Shown in pieces: positions 17,935-25,468 of a stretch of DNA of 32,269 bases. The position numbers and the translations under genes are program-made. The notes under the pieces were generated by a model, which was not told the origin of the DNA, searched no databases, and saw only the letters and a program-made list of their open reading frames with translations. The stretch covers positions 1 through 32,269 of the forward strand of contig JBJOPY010000230.1 in the NCBI GenBank assembly GCA_046050405.1, in the 5' to 3' direction. Positions within the stretch are counted from its first letter, which is position 1. The number at the start of each line of letters is the position of its first letter. This stretch comes from JADKCL01 sp046050405 (GTDB lineage Bacteria > Bacteroidota > Bacteroidia > J057 > JADKCL01).

Positions 17935-18245
17935 TCCGGCAAAGATGGAGAGAGATAAGGATTCTGGATCGGACAATCCACCTTTCCTGTCCCACGGATA
18001 TTTTTTTGTCAGGCATCGGGTCGTTTTGGCGATTCAAAGCTCCCCCAATTAAACAGCAACGCGAGGCCTGTGCTGCCAGCCACCTATCATGGCATACCAG
18101 TGGTAGGTATGCATCCAGGGCAGATACTCCGCTACGGGCATCATCGTCCTTGCCATGGGTTTCAGGTGGCTGGACAGGCGCATAGTCGCTGTAACATACC
18201 ACAGGAATCAAGGTCAGCGCTTACTGGCAGAGGTCAGGATAACCA
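17935..18245. other. Upstream region of the metallophosphoesterase gene
   Basis: Between the phosphoesterase start and the RRM terminator. No supported gene. It holds a perfect dyad (18092-18112) and an AT-rich patch near 18000. A near-match CATCTTTG to the -7 consensus lies only a few bases from ATG 17934, which would make that start leaderless; I give it little weight. Confidence 0.4.
18092..18112. repeat. Inverted repeat, 7-bp arms
   Basis: GCATACC, a 7-base spacer, then GGTATGC: a perfect dyad. It lies about 160 bases upstream of the metallophosphoesterase start. It could be an operator or an RNA hairpin; there is no T-tract on either side. Confidence 0.4.
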
Positions 18246-18278
18246 TAAAAAAAGAGGCTGAATACGAATATCCAGCCC
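18246..18278 (-). terminator. Rho-independent terminator after the RRM gene
   Basis: On the minus strand a 9-bp stem (GGCTG-GATA paired with TATT-CAGCC, one G-U pair) closes a TTCG tetraloop at 18256-18277 and is followed by a run of seven T. It lies about 70 bases after the RRM stop codon. It is the clearest terminator in the window. Confidence 0.85.
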
Positions 18279-18345
18279 CCTTCATCAACTTTCTGATTTT
18301 AAGCAGATTGCAGTTGAATAGATGGTTTACGGAACGAGTGGCTAC

Positions 18346-18768
18346 TCAATATCTCTCGTAGCCACTACCGCGACGATCATTGCCGCGACGGTCACCGCCG
18401 CCACTGCGACGGTTGTCACCGTAGCCACTGCCACCGCCGCGGCTGGTGCCACGATTGAAACCGCCGCCACCGCCGCCACGGCTGAAACCGCTGCCACGGC
18501 CGGAACCACCACTGCCGGCACCGCCTTCGCGGGATTCGGCTTTTTTCACCACGATCGTACGGCCATCAAGTGTCGTCTCGTTCAGTTCTTTGATCGCCCT
18601 CTCGGCCTCTTCTTCATCTGGCATCTCGACAAATGCAAAACCACGGCTACGCCCGGTTTCCTTGTCAAAAATCACCTTGGCTGAATCAACTGTGCCGAAT
18701 TGCTCGAAAAGCTCCAGCACTTCTTCGCTGGTCGTCGAAAAATTCAGCTTTGCCACAAAAATATTCAT
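18346..18768 (-). CDS. Glycine-rich RRM RNA-binding protein
   Basis: A 140-residue single-RRM protein of the small bacterial RNA-binding type. The RRM spans about residues 1-80, with RNP2 IFVAKL at 3-8 and RNP1 RSRGFAFVEM near 40-50; both carry the aromatic residues that stack on RNA. The C-terminal 55 residues are a Gly/Arg/Ser-rich disordered tail with RGG-like units. ATG 18768 starts directly with RNP2, like its paralog, so the in-frame ATG at 18831 is discarded. A perfect TAATTTTG element lies only 8 bases upstream, implying a nearly leaderless message. Its neighbour at 19150-19485 is a paralog. It probably binds RNA or single-stranded nucleic acid as a cold-stress or RNA-chaperone factor; the RNA target is unknown. 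Confidence 0.93.
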   Translation of the reverse strand: MNIFVAKLNFSTTSEEVLELFEQFGTVDSAKVIFDKETGRSRGFAFVEMPDEEEAERAIKELNETTLDGRTIVVKKAESREGGAGSGGSGRGSGFSRGGGGGGFNRGTSRGGGSGYGDNRRSGGGDRRGNDRRGSGYERY

Positions 18769-18776
18769 CTCGAATA

Positions 18777-18784
18777 CAAAATTA
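18777..18784 (-). promoter_or_regulatory. -7 promoter element for the longer RRM gene
   Basis: TAATTTTG on the minus strand matches TAnnTTTG exactly and sits in AT-rich DNA. The distance to ATG 18768 is 8 bases, so transcription would begin at or within a few bases of the start codon. Confidence 0.55.
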
Positions 18785-18881
18785 AAATATTGAAAAATGA
18801 TTAAACTACATCTAAAATTTCCATCACTCACCGAAAATCCATTGTTTCATTCGATGTATGGAGGATTGGGAACAATTGTCA

Positions 18882-18905
18882 CATGGGATGAAGCACAATC
18901 CCATG
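18882..18905. repeat. Inverted repeat, 8-bp arms, upstream of the longer RRM gene
   Basis: CATGGGAT, 8-base spacer, ATCCCATG: a perfect dyad about 115 bases upstream of the RRM start at 18768. Its right half, CACAATCCCA, recurs in the dyad at 19044-19060. Confidence 0.5.
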
Positions 18906-19043
18906 GCAAAAGACCATGAAGCAGACACCAAGATCCAAAAGCGAACACCATGAAAGGGTCTTACGCAGTCAAGAGACATATTGTTCCAAAGCTGTTCGAA
19001 GACAATTTTTCGTGTGCAAATGAGACTCTCGGATACATCACTC

Positions 19044-19060
19044 TTGGGACACAATCCCAA
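19044..19060. repeat. Inverted repeat, 6-bp arms, related to the 18882 dyad
   Basis: TTGGGA, spacer CACAA, TCCCAA: a perfect dyad sharing the ten bases CACAATCCCA with the other dyad in the same intergenic region. No T-tract follows on either strand. Confidence 0.45.
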
Positions 19061-19129
19061 TTCTTCGCTTTCGTCACAATCCAGCCAAGGCTCGGAAGAG
19101 TTGATTTCAAAGCCTAGGGCCATTCTGGC

Positions 19130-19146
19130 GACCTGTCGAACAGGCC
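19130..19146 (-). terminator. Short stem after the shorter RRM gene
   Basis: On the minus strand GGCCTGT and ACAGGTC pair (7 bp, one G-U) around a TCG loop, starting 3 bases after the stop codon. There is no T-tract, so this is a weak terminator or a 3'-end stabilising hairpin. Confidence 0.3.
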
Positions 19147-19149
19147 AAT

Positions 19150-19485
19150 TCAATAGCGGTCATTACGGCCATAACCTCCGCCACTGCCACGACGATCCCT
19201 GCCACCCCGGTTGGGGCCACTGCTACGGCGGTCGCCTCCGCCTTCACGGGGTTCGGATTTCTTGACTACGATTTGTTTGTTGTCCACAATGGTCTCGTTC
19301 AAGGAAGCGATGGCTTCCTGTGCCTGATCATCATTTGGCATCTCGACAAATGCGAAGCAACGGCTTTCGCCGGTCATCTTGTCATAGACCACTTGTACAG
19401 ATGAGACCTCTCCATATTTCTCAAAATGGGGCTGCAAAACTTCACTGGTGGTACTGGAATTCAGCTTAGCTACAAAAATATTCAT
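19150..19485 (-). CDS. Short RRM RNA-binding protein, paralog of its neighbour
   Basis: A 111-residue single-RRM protein. The RRM fills about residues 1-80: RNP2 IFVAKL and RNP1 ESRCFAFVEM, in which the conserved Gly of RNP1 is Cys while the aromatic positions are kept. A 30-residue Arg/Gly-rich tail (RGGRDRRGSGGGYGRNDRY) follows, shorter than in the paralog at 18346-18768. The two share the N-terminal MNIFVAKLN-STTSE start, pointing to tandem duplication. The gene has its own AT-rich upstream region, with no exact -7 element found. Role as for the paralog: RNA binding, target unknown. Confidence 0.92.
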   Translation of the reverse strand: MNIFVAKLNSSTTSEVLQPHFEKYGEVSSVQVVYDKMTGESRCFAFVEMPNDDQAQEAIASLNETIVDNKQIVVKKSEPREGGGDRRSSGPNRGGRDRRGSGGGYGRNDRY

Positions 19486-19938
19486 GAAAATAGTACTTGA
19501 ATAACTTCAATAAACTTAAAAACAATGATCGTCTCAACTCAACAATGGATCAACTCTCCGAGGAGACAATGGCAACAGCCCAGACACGCTTGCCGGGATC
19601 AGCCTTGTTTCTTCCTCTCCGAATCTTTAAAGAACCTTTTAAAAGTCACAATTCTAGGGAAATTAGCCCACACTACCAAAGTTTTTTTTCCGGGCCGCCC
19701 TGCCCACCTGCATGCGCATCTTCTTTTCTGCCGGGAATTTGTGCCCAATTCGCACAGGAAGGCGGTTTTTCATTCAGCAGCGTCTTCCAAATCTGGATGA
19801 AAAATCTTCGTGTGCGAAGCTGGGACATGCAGGTTTGGACTTGCTGTTGATGGTGGGGATGGGTTTGTAGGAGATGCCTGCCCGCCTTCGATAAGGCATG
19901 CACTGCGCCCCAAGCCAGCCCAGCGCACAATCTCGGGG
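19486..19938. other. Upstream region of the shorter RRM gene
   Basis: 453 bp between the DUF5686 stop and the RRM start. No supported gene. The 150 bases next to the RRM start are AT-rich and likely hold its promoter and leader. Two adjacent AT-rich palindromes, CTTTAAAG (19625-19632) and CTTTTAAAAG (19636-19645), lie about 150 bases upstream of the start. No terminator with a T-tract follows DUF5686. Confidence 0.45.
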
Positions 19939-22680
19939 CTAGTACCTCCATCGGTTCCTGAACGAATCAAAGAGCGAGATTCCCACCTTCAGCTGATTCC
20001 CGATGGCTTTCACATAGTTGCCATAGCTCGCTGTATAGTACCCCCCAAGCTTGATTCGCTGCCGATTGATGCGGAATACAAGCTGGATTCCTCCGAACAG
20101 CTCGCTGTGAAGAAAGCCGATGTCATGGATATAGAGGATTCCTGCCCCAACCGTAAACTGAATGGGGGTGCGCTTGATCAGGGGGATCTTGTTGCTGAGT
20201 GCACTCCCGAAATCGTGGAGATAATTCACCTGCACATAGGGTTCGGTCGTGCTGAGGGTGGTGTCCAGATTCTGGAGGGAGCGGAGCGGATTGGCAAAGA
20301 GGAAATTGTCGGATCCGCGGAAGAACCGATGATTCATGAATCGGATATTGCTCTTCTGAAGGAAGGTTCCTGCATAAGCAGACCACCTTGAGATACCCAT
20401 CGTACCGATGCGCATTTCATCGGTCACGTGTAGCTCGAGATAGTCAAAATTGATCTTGCTACCCCAGATTCCCGGGCTTGCCTTGCGATACTCCAATTCA
20501 AACGTCGGCCAGATGCTGCCGAGGATCACTTTCCGATAAGGTTCAGAATAGAATTTCTGCCCGGGTATCCATTTCAGCTTGGCAATGAGCATGGCCTGTG
20601 CAAAAGGGTTGAAAACCATCGGAGAGTTGGAGCTATCAAATATCGCCAGTGACCACTTCTCCAGCTGCATGTCGGAGATCGTCGTATAATTCGCCCATTC
20701 CAAGCCGACGTCCAGATACAAGCCATTGATCACCTCCATGTTGTGACCGAGGCCGAAGTGCTGTTTGCGGACGTAGTTGCTCCGGCTGAACACCGTCACG
20801 AGAGTGGTGTAGGCGTTGATCTGATCGTATTTGTCCCCACAGGATATATAGCCACTGGCGAAGTGCTTGGGGTTGTAGAGGTAAGAGAGTGTTCCTTGGC
20901 CTCGGATGTCCTGGTTTTGAAAACCGATGTCCAGATCGCCGTTGATGGACAGTCGATGGTACCTCGTCCACCGTTTTGAAATCGTCCCTCCGATCACGTG
21001 GCGATATCCTCCCACACCCAGCGGCCTGAATTGCTCTGAAAGCGGATAGAATCTGAAGGTCAAGCCATGTTCTCGAATCCTGAATCCAATTCCGCTGAAC
21101 AGGACGTCCCAGATGGTTAGCTTGTTGTAGGCTGAATCTTGCTCATGCAGGTACTTCTCGCTATGGTAGAACTCATAGAGACTGTCCTGCTCGTGGATGA
21201 AAGCGATTTCGGCTTCCTTCAGTGCGATGGGGCGCTTGCTTGCCCAGTAGAGGCTGTCACGATCGAACGCTTCCTTTTCGACTCGACGCAACTCATTGCT
21301 GAAGTAACCACTGGGGTAGGCCACGTCAAGCTGATAGTTGCCATGCAGGGCGGTGGTGTTTCCATAGTAGCGGTCTTTCCCGCTCTTTACATTGTAATAA
21401 TAATCCTCCTTGGTCTTCACCCACCTTCCATCGCCCGTGCGTGCGTAGTTGTGGATGACCTGGAAATAGTCGAAGTAGCTAAGGTTCGTGGGCAAAACCT
21501 GAAAATTGACGGACTTGATCGCCCAGGATCCATCCTCGATGTACAACTCGCCTTCGAAATAAGGCCCTTCTGAGTTTCTGGGAGAAACCCGGATCTTGTG
21601 AATCACATAACCATCCTCGTAGAAGCTCTCCAGTAGGTGGTATCTGTAGGTGAGGTTCCACGATGTGGAACTGAGGGGTGAAATGAAAGGCTGGTCTGCG
21701 AGCTTCGGTACGGAGATCAGGTTCCGGTAAAAATTAAAATCGGCCTCGGAAGCGTCCGGGAAGAAGAGGAAAGGATTTTTGGTCTCCATCCTGTATCGGT
21801 CTTCGCCAGCGTCGCTCGCACTGAAGCTCACATATCGGCTGGTCTCCTCGGAGAGGTTGCGGTAGCCATGGATGACCGACTTGTAGCGGCCGGCATACTG
21901 GTAGTGTGTGGTTGACAGGCTTTCGATGAAATTGAGTTTCGGGCGGCCGAGCTCACGTTTCTTCAGTTGCATTCGCTTGTTCTTGGCCACCACCGAATCC
22001 TGGGATCCATCCTTGAGACTGCTCCTGTGCACCCTTGCGCTCAGGCTGTCGCGGATGGCTTTTTCACGTGCCCTTGCCTCCAGGCGGGCCTGCTTCTTGG
22101 CTTCCATTCGTTCGAAGAACTTGGCGCCGATGTCGATGGAGCCGTTGTCCTGGAGCCCTCCGGCAGTTCCGGAATCTGCACTTGCGGAGTCCAAGGCAAC
22201 CGAATCGACCCCATTGGCCTGTTTGCGGTTCAAGCTGTCGACCTCCAGGGAGGCCTTCAGGTAGGTCTCACACTGGAAACTCTCGAATTGCTGGATGTAA
22301 TCCTTTTTTTGGGCGATCACCTTCTCCATAATCGCATACGCGGGATCCTTTCGCCTTCCCGTCAGCGTGACAGTTGGCAGTTCGACTCCTTCATTTTCAA
22401 GTGTCACATCCACGGTCAGGTTGTGGCCTTTGACCTCCAGCTCCACGGTCTTGCTCTTGTAGCCGAGCGATGAAAACACCAGTCGATGGTTGCCATTCGG
22501 CAGATCCAGGTAGTATTCTCCCTTGAGGTTGGTCACGACGCCATTGGTCGTCATTTCCACATAGACATTGGCGTATGGGATGGGTTCACCGCCCGCATCG
22601 GACACGATTCCTTTCACCTGAAATGCCCAGGACGAGGCAAATACCAGCAGAAAACACACGAAAAGGATGAGGTGCTTCAT
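19939..22680 (-). CDS. DUF5686/carboxypeptidase-regulatory outer-membrane protein
   Basis: A 913-residue secreted outer-membrane protein of a family typical of Bacteroidota. A signal peptide covers about residues 1-19 (cleavage near SSWA/F). Residues about 20-100 form a carboxypeptidase-D regulatory-like beta-sandwich (KGIVSDAGGEPIPYANVYVE, then a GEYYLDLPNG strand), the same module that opens SusC/TonB-dependent proteins. A charged, Arg/Lys/Glu-rich insert lies at about 160-240. The rest, aromatic-rich with alternating hydrophobic residues and ending in a terminal strand with Arg-Trp-Arg-Tyr, is consistent with a beta-barrel. No plug or TonB box is evident. The biological role of the family is not established. 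The gene stands alone, with about 300 bp between it and msrBA. Confidence 0.88.
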   Translation of the reverse strand: MKHLILFVCFLLVFASSWAFQVKGIVSDAGGEPIPYANVYVEMTTNGVVTNLKGEYYLDLPNGNHRLVFSSLGYKSKTVELEVKGHNLTVDVTLENEGVELPTVTLTGRRKDPAYAIMEKVIAQKKDYIQQFESFQCETYLKASLEVDSLNRKQANGVDSVALDSASADSGTAGGLQDNGSIDIGAKFFERMEAKKQARLEARAREKAIRDSLSARVHRSSLKDGSQDSVVAKNKRMQLKKRELGRPKLNFIESLSTTHYQYAGRYKSVIHGYRNLSEETSRYVSFSASDAGEDRYRMETKNPFLFFPDASEADFNFYRNLISVPKLADQPFISPLSSTSWNLTYRYHLLESFYEDGYVIHKIRVSPRNSEGPYFEGELYIEDGSWAIKSVNFQVLPTNLSYFDYFQVIHNYARTGDGRWVKTKEDYYYNVKSGKDRYYGNTTALHGNYQLDVAYPSGYFSNELRRVEKEAFDRDSLYWASKRPIALKEAEIAFIHEQDSLYEFYHSEKYLHEQDSAYNKLTIWDVLFSGIGFRIREHGLTFRFYPLSEQFRPLGVGGYRHVIGGTISKRWTRYHRLSINGDLDIGFQNQDIRGQGTLSYLYNPKHFASGYISCGDKYDQINAYTTLVTVFSRSNYVRKQHFGLGHNMEVINGLYLDVGLEWANYTTISDMQLEKWSLAIFDSSNSPMVFNPFAQAMLIAKLKWIPGQKFYSEPYRKVILGSIWPTFELEYRKASPGIWGSKINFDYLELHVTDEMRIGTMGISRWSAYAGTFLQKSNIRFMNHRFFRGSDNFLFANPLRSLQNLDTTLSTTEPYVQVNYLHDFGSALSNKIPLIKRTPIQFTVGAGILYIHDIGFLHSELFGGIQLVFRINRQRIKLGGYYTASYGNYVKAIGNQLKVGISLFDSFRNRWRY

Positions 22681-22980
22681 GCAGTGGGGGCGGAAAGACC
22701 TTCAACGGGAATTTCCTGGGAAACGCAACCATCCATCGGACGTTCCAAACATGCTGCTGGTCGCGTATGGAAATTGGAACCCATGGCAAACCCCTGTCTC
22801 CCGGCACGGGGAAAACAATTGGATTCCTCCATTGACGCATGAAGCACAGATACCCCGGCCACGGGAGAGACTGCTAATTCCACGACACAAAATAACGAAA
22901 ACAATGGTTCCTGACTGCGGGTTGGCAGTTCAGCCAACGGCAATGAGGGCAGATTCGCCCATCGATTGCTCACTCTGCGC
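22681..22980. other. Region between msrBA and the DUF5686 gene
   Basis: 300 bp with no supported gene. A perfect hairpin, GTTGGC-AGTTCA-GCCAAC, at 22921-22938 lies about 43 bases after the msrBA stop; it lacks a T-tract. No exact -7 element is seen close to the DUF5686 start. Confidence 0.4.
22921..22938 (-). terminator. Hairpin downstream of msrBA
   Basis: Six-base perfect arms (GTTGGC/GCCAAC) around a six-base loop, about 43 bases beyond the msrBA stop. Without a T-tract it is at best a weak or factor-dependent terminator. Confidence 0.25.
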
Positions 22981-24084
22981 TCATCTCAGCCTGTCTGCGA
23001 ACACTTTTCTGAATTTCTCCACCTTCGGGCGAATGACCGCGCGGCAGTATGCCTGATCGGGGTTCATGCGGAAGTAGTTCTGGTGGTAGTCCTCGGCGGG
23101 GAAGTAGTTCATGATCGGGCTGATCTCAGTGACGATGGGATTGTCCCACGCACCTGAAGCATCCAGACGCCTCTTGATATCTTCGGCGCGCTGGCGCTGG
23201 GCTTCATTGTGGTAGAAGACCACCGAGCGATACTGGGTTCCCACGTCGGCCCCCTGGCGATTGAGCGTGGTGGGGTCGTGGGTCTGCCAGAAAATCTCCA
23301 GCAAGTCATCATAAGAGACCTTGCCGGGGTCATAAACGATCTGTGTCACCTCCGCGTGGCCGGTCCTGCCACTGCAAACCTCATTGTAACTCGGGTTCTT
23401 CACGTGCCCGCCCGCATAGCCGCTGGTGACAGAGACCACTCCTCTCAGCTCTTGGAAAAAGGCCTCCGTACACCAGAAGCATCCTCCGCCAAAGGTCGCT
23501 GTATCCGTGCCGGCACTGGCGGTTTTCGGGGCGGAGGCTTCCGTGCCGGGCAGTTCCTCGCCCTTGGCAGTGAAGTTCAGGGATGCAGAGTTGATGCAAT
23601 ACCGCCTTCCCGTGGGAGGTGGCCCGTCGTTGAAGACGTGACCGAGGTGGGCATCGCAGCGGGCACACGTGACCTCTGTGCGAACCATCCCATGGGAATG
23701 GTCCACGACCTCATGGATATTCTTACTGGTATAGGGCTCGAAGAAGCTCGGCCACCCTGAGCCGCTGTCGTACTTCGTATCGGAGGCAAACAGGGGCTCC
23801 CCACAGCAGACACAGCGGTAGGTGCCTGCCTCATGGTGGTTCCAATACTTGCCCGTGAATGCACGTTCGGTGCCCTTTTCACGCGCCACGTTGTATTCCT
23901 CCGGGCTGAGCTGCTTCCGCCATTCTTCTTCCGTTTTCATGATCTTTTCACTTTTAACGGCATCCTTCGGTTGATCCTTTCCGGTCCTTTCACAGTTTCG
24001 CAATGCTTGGGAGAAAATGACTGCCGCAGCGGCCACCAAGATCAAGACCATCGAAAATGCTACTCTCATCGTATGTGCGCTCAT
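22981..24084 (-). CDS. msrBA: Membrane-anchored MsrB-MsrA fusion, methionine sulfoxide reductase
   Basis: A 367-residue bifunctional enzyme reducing both R- and S-methionine sulfoxide in proteins. An N-terminal hydrophobic anchor (about residues 7-25) suggests export to the periplasmic face. MsrB comes first (about 48-180): zinc-binding CVCCGEP and CARCDAH, SGWPSFFEP, and the catalytic Cys163 in RYCINSASL. A linker of about 20 residues rich in Ala/Thr/Ser follows. MsrA occupies about 195-360 with GGCFWC (catalytic Cys202, Cys205), GYAGGHVKNPSY, GHAEV and DPTTLNRQGADVGTQYRS, all typical. There is no fused thioredoxin-like domain as in neisserial PilB, so electrons must come from another protein. 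ATG 24084 or 24069 could start translation. The divergent gene is a Rieske oxygenase. Confidence 0.94.
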   Translation of the reverse strand: MSAHTMRVAFSMVLILVAAAAVIFSQALRNCERTGKDQPKDAVKSEKIMKTEEEWRKQLSPEEYNVAREKGTERAFTGKYWNHHEAGTYRCVCCGEPLFASDTKYDSGSGWPSFFEPYTSKNIHEVVDHSHGMVRTEVTCARCDAHLGHVFNDGPPPTGRRYCINSASLNFTAKGEELPGTEASAPKTASAGTDTATFGGGCFWCTEAFFQELRGVVSVTSGYAGGHVKNPSYNEVCSGRTGHAEVTQIVYDPGKVSYDDLLEIFWQTHDPTTLNRQGADVGTQYRSVVFYHNEAQRQRAEDIKRRLDASGAWDNPIVTEISPIMNYFPAEDYHQNYFRMNPDQAYCRAVIRPKVEKFRKVFADRLR

Positions 24085-24385
24085 GTGCAGAGTACCTTTC
24101 TGGGGATCGCATGCTCCCGAATGAAGCCAGAGAACAGGAGTGTCAACTGCATTGTCGGGGAAATTGTTTTTCGAACCTGTCCCTTACCGAAGTTTCGGGC
24201 CATCGAGGGGTCGTGGCCCTTCCGCCCAGGCTCCGACACTCAGCATCCAGTGCTGGAATACCAGCCCGCACATGGGAGGCTCCCATGTGGCCGGGGCACG
24301 ATCAGTCCTCCCAAAAGAGAAGTTTCCCGCATGCTGCCGACTGCATTCGATATTTTCCTAGTTTTCGGCTGAGTCCACGGAATCC
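24085..24385. other. Divergent region between msrBA and the Rieske oxygenase gene
   Basis: 301 bp between two divergent starts, with no supported gene. It holds a 21-bp near-perfect palindrome (24269-24289), a shorter dyad CAGCA-TCCAG-TGCTG (24241-24255), and a promoter-like TAGTTTTCGG ending about 23 bases before the oxygenase start. Confidence 0.45.
24269..24289. repeat. 21-bp palindrome between divergent genes
   Basis: CACATGGGAG, one central base, CTCCCATGTG: 10-bp perfect arms. The symmetry with a single central base looks more like a protein-binding operator than an RNA hairpin. It lies about 97 bases upstream of the Rieske oxygenase start and 185 bases upstream of the msrBA start. Confidence 0.45.
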
Positions 24386-25468
24386 ATGCCCAGCATCGAC
24401 ATTGACCCTGACATCCTGCACGCACGCACACCTCCCGGCAGCTTCTACACGGATGCTGCCGCATACACCGCGATCCGGGAGCAAGTATTCGCACGCTCAT
24501 GGCAATGGATCGGTGTCCATAGCGCGGTCAGGGAAGCGGGCAGCGCCTTTCCCTTCTCCATGCTGGAGGGGTTGCTGGACGAGCCATTGCTGCTGACCAA
24601 AGCGGACGATGGACTGATCCGCCTCATGAGCAATGTCTGCACCCACCGGGGCAACATTCTGGTGCACAAGCCCGGCCCCTGCAAAGCCTTGGCATGCCGC
24701 TACCACGGGCGGCGGTTTGACCTGGGGGGCAAGCTGCAGGCGGCGCCTGGATTCGAAGCATGCGAGGATTTCCCGGATGCCCGCGACCATCTCCCCGGAG
24801 TCCCCATGGCGGAATGGGGCCCGTTTCTGTTCGCCAGCCTCGATCCCCGGCATTCCTTCGGACTCTGGATGACAGACGTGAAGAACCACCTGCACTGGCT
24901 TCCGATCCATCAGTTTCGGCTTGACTCCACGCGCACGAGGGAATTCACCTTCGATGCACACTGGGCGCTCTACGTCGAGAATTATCTCGAGGGTTTCCAT
25001 CTCCCCTTCGTTCATCAGGGGCTGAATGCGACGGTTGACGCCGAGCGATGCCAGACGGAGCTCCTCGAATGGGGGGTCCTGCAAAAGGCCATCGCCAGGG
25101 AAGACCAGATGGCCTTCGAATTGCCCACGGAGTCGCCAGACCATGGGAAGCAAATCGCGGCCTACTTTTTCTGGCTTTTTCCGAATCTCATGCTGAACTT
25201 CTACCCTTGGGGATTGTCCCTCTATGTCGTCAAGCCCCAGGGATTGAACCGCACGAAGGTGCATCTCCTCACCTACGTCCACCAGCTCCAGCTGCTCGGG
25301 CAGGGGGCGGGCGCAGACCTGGAAAGTGTGGAGATGGAGGATGAGGCCGTGGTACTGGCCGTGCAGCGTGGCGTCCGTGGAAGATTGTATCACCGGGGGA
25401 GATATTCTCCGACACACGAGCGGGGAGTCCATCATTTCCACCGGCTGCTGTTTGATGGGATAAGTTGA
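24386..25468 (+). CDS. Rieske-type ring-hydroxylating oxygenase, alpha subunit
   Basis: A 360-residue cytosolic oxygenase component that inserts oxygen from O2 using a Rieske cluster and a mononuclear iron. The Rieske ligands are C85 and H87 (CTHRG) and C104 and H107 (CRYHGRRFDLGG). The catalytic iron site is N199, H205 and H210 in VENYLEGFHLPFVH, with acidic residues near 320 (MEDEAVVLAVQRG) likely providing the carboxylate ligand. This layout is that of the alpha subunits of aromatic-ring dioxygenases and of choline/carnitine monooxygenases. No ferredoxin, reductase or beta subunit is adjacent, so the electron donor must be encoded elsewhere. The stop codon overlaps the start of the helicase gene by one base. 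The substrate cannot be predicted. Confidence 0.92.
   Translation: MPSIDIDPDILHARTPPGSFYTDAAAYTAIREQVFARSWQWIGVHSAVREAGSAFPFSMLEGLLDEPLLLTKADDGLIRLMSNVCTHRGNILVHKPGPCKALACRYHGRRFDLGGKLQAAPGFEACEDFPDARDHLPGVPMAEWGPFLFASLDPRHSFGLWMTDVKNHLHWLPIHQFRLDSTRTREFTFDAHWALYVENYLEGFHLPFVHQGLNATVDAERCQTELLEWGVLQKAIAREDQMAFELPTESPDHGKQIAAYFFWLFPNLMLNFYPWGLSLYVVKPQGLNRTKVHLLTYVHQLQLLGQGAGADLESVEMEDEAVVLAVQRGVRGRLYHRGRYSPTHERGVHHFHRLLFDGIS

Larger units (their letters stand above)
18769..19149. other. Region between the two RRM genes
   Basis: 381 bp, more AT-rich than the rest of the window, with no supported gene. It contains two related dyads (18882-18905 and 19044-19060), a third copy of CACAATCC at about 19075, and a short stem directly after the stop of the shorter RRM gene (19130-19146). 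Confidence 0.5.

Noticed and set aside
18059..18245. Riboswitch-like folding in the region before the metallophosphoesterase gene
   Set aside because: I looked for cobalamin and similar signature boxes and found none; only one simple dyad is present.
19625..19645. Adjacent palindromes CTTTAAAG and CTTTTAAAAG upstream of the RRM gene
   Set aside because: Short AT palindromes are expected by chance in AT-rich leader DNA, and no T-tract or promoter match accompanies them.
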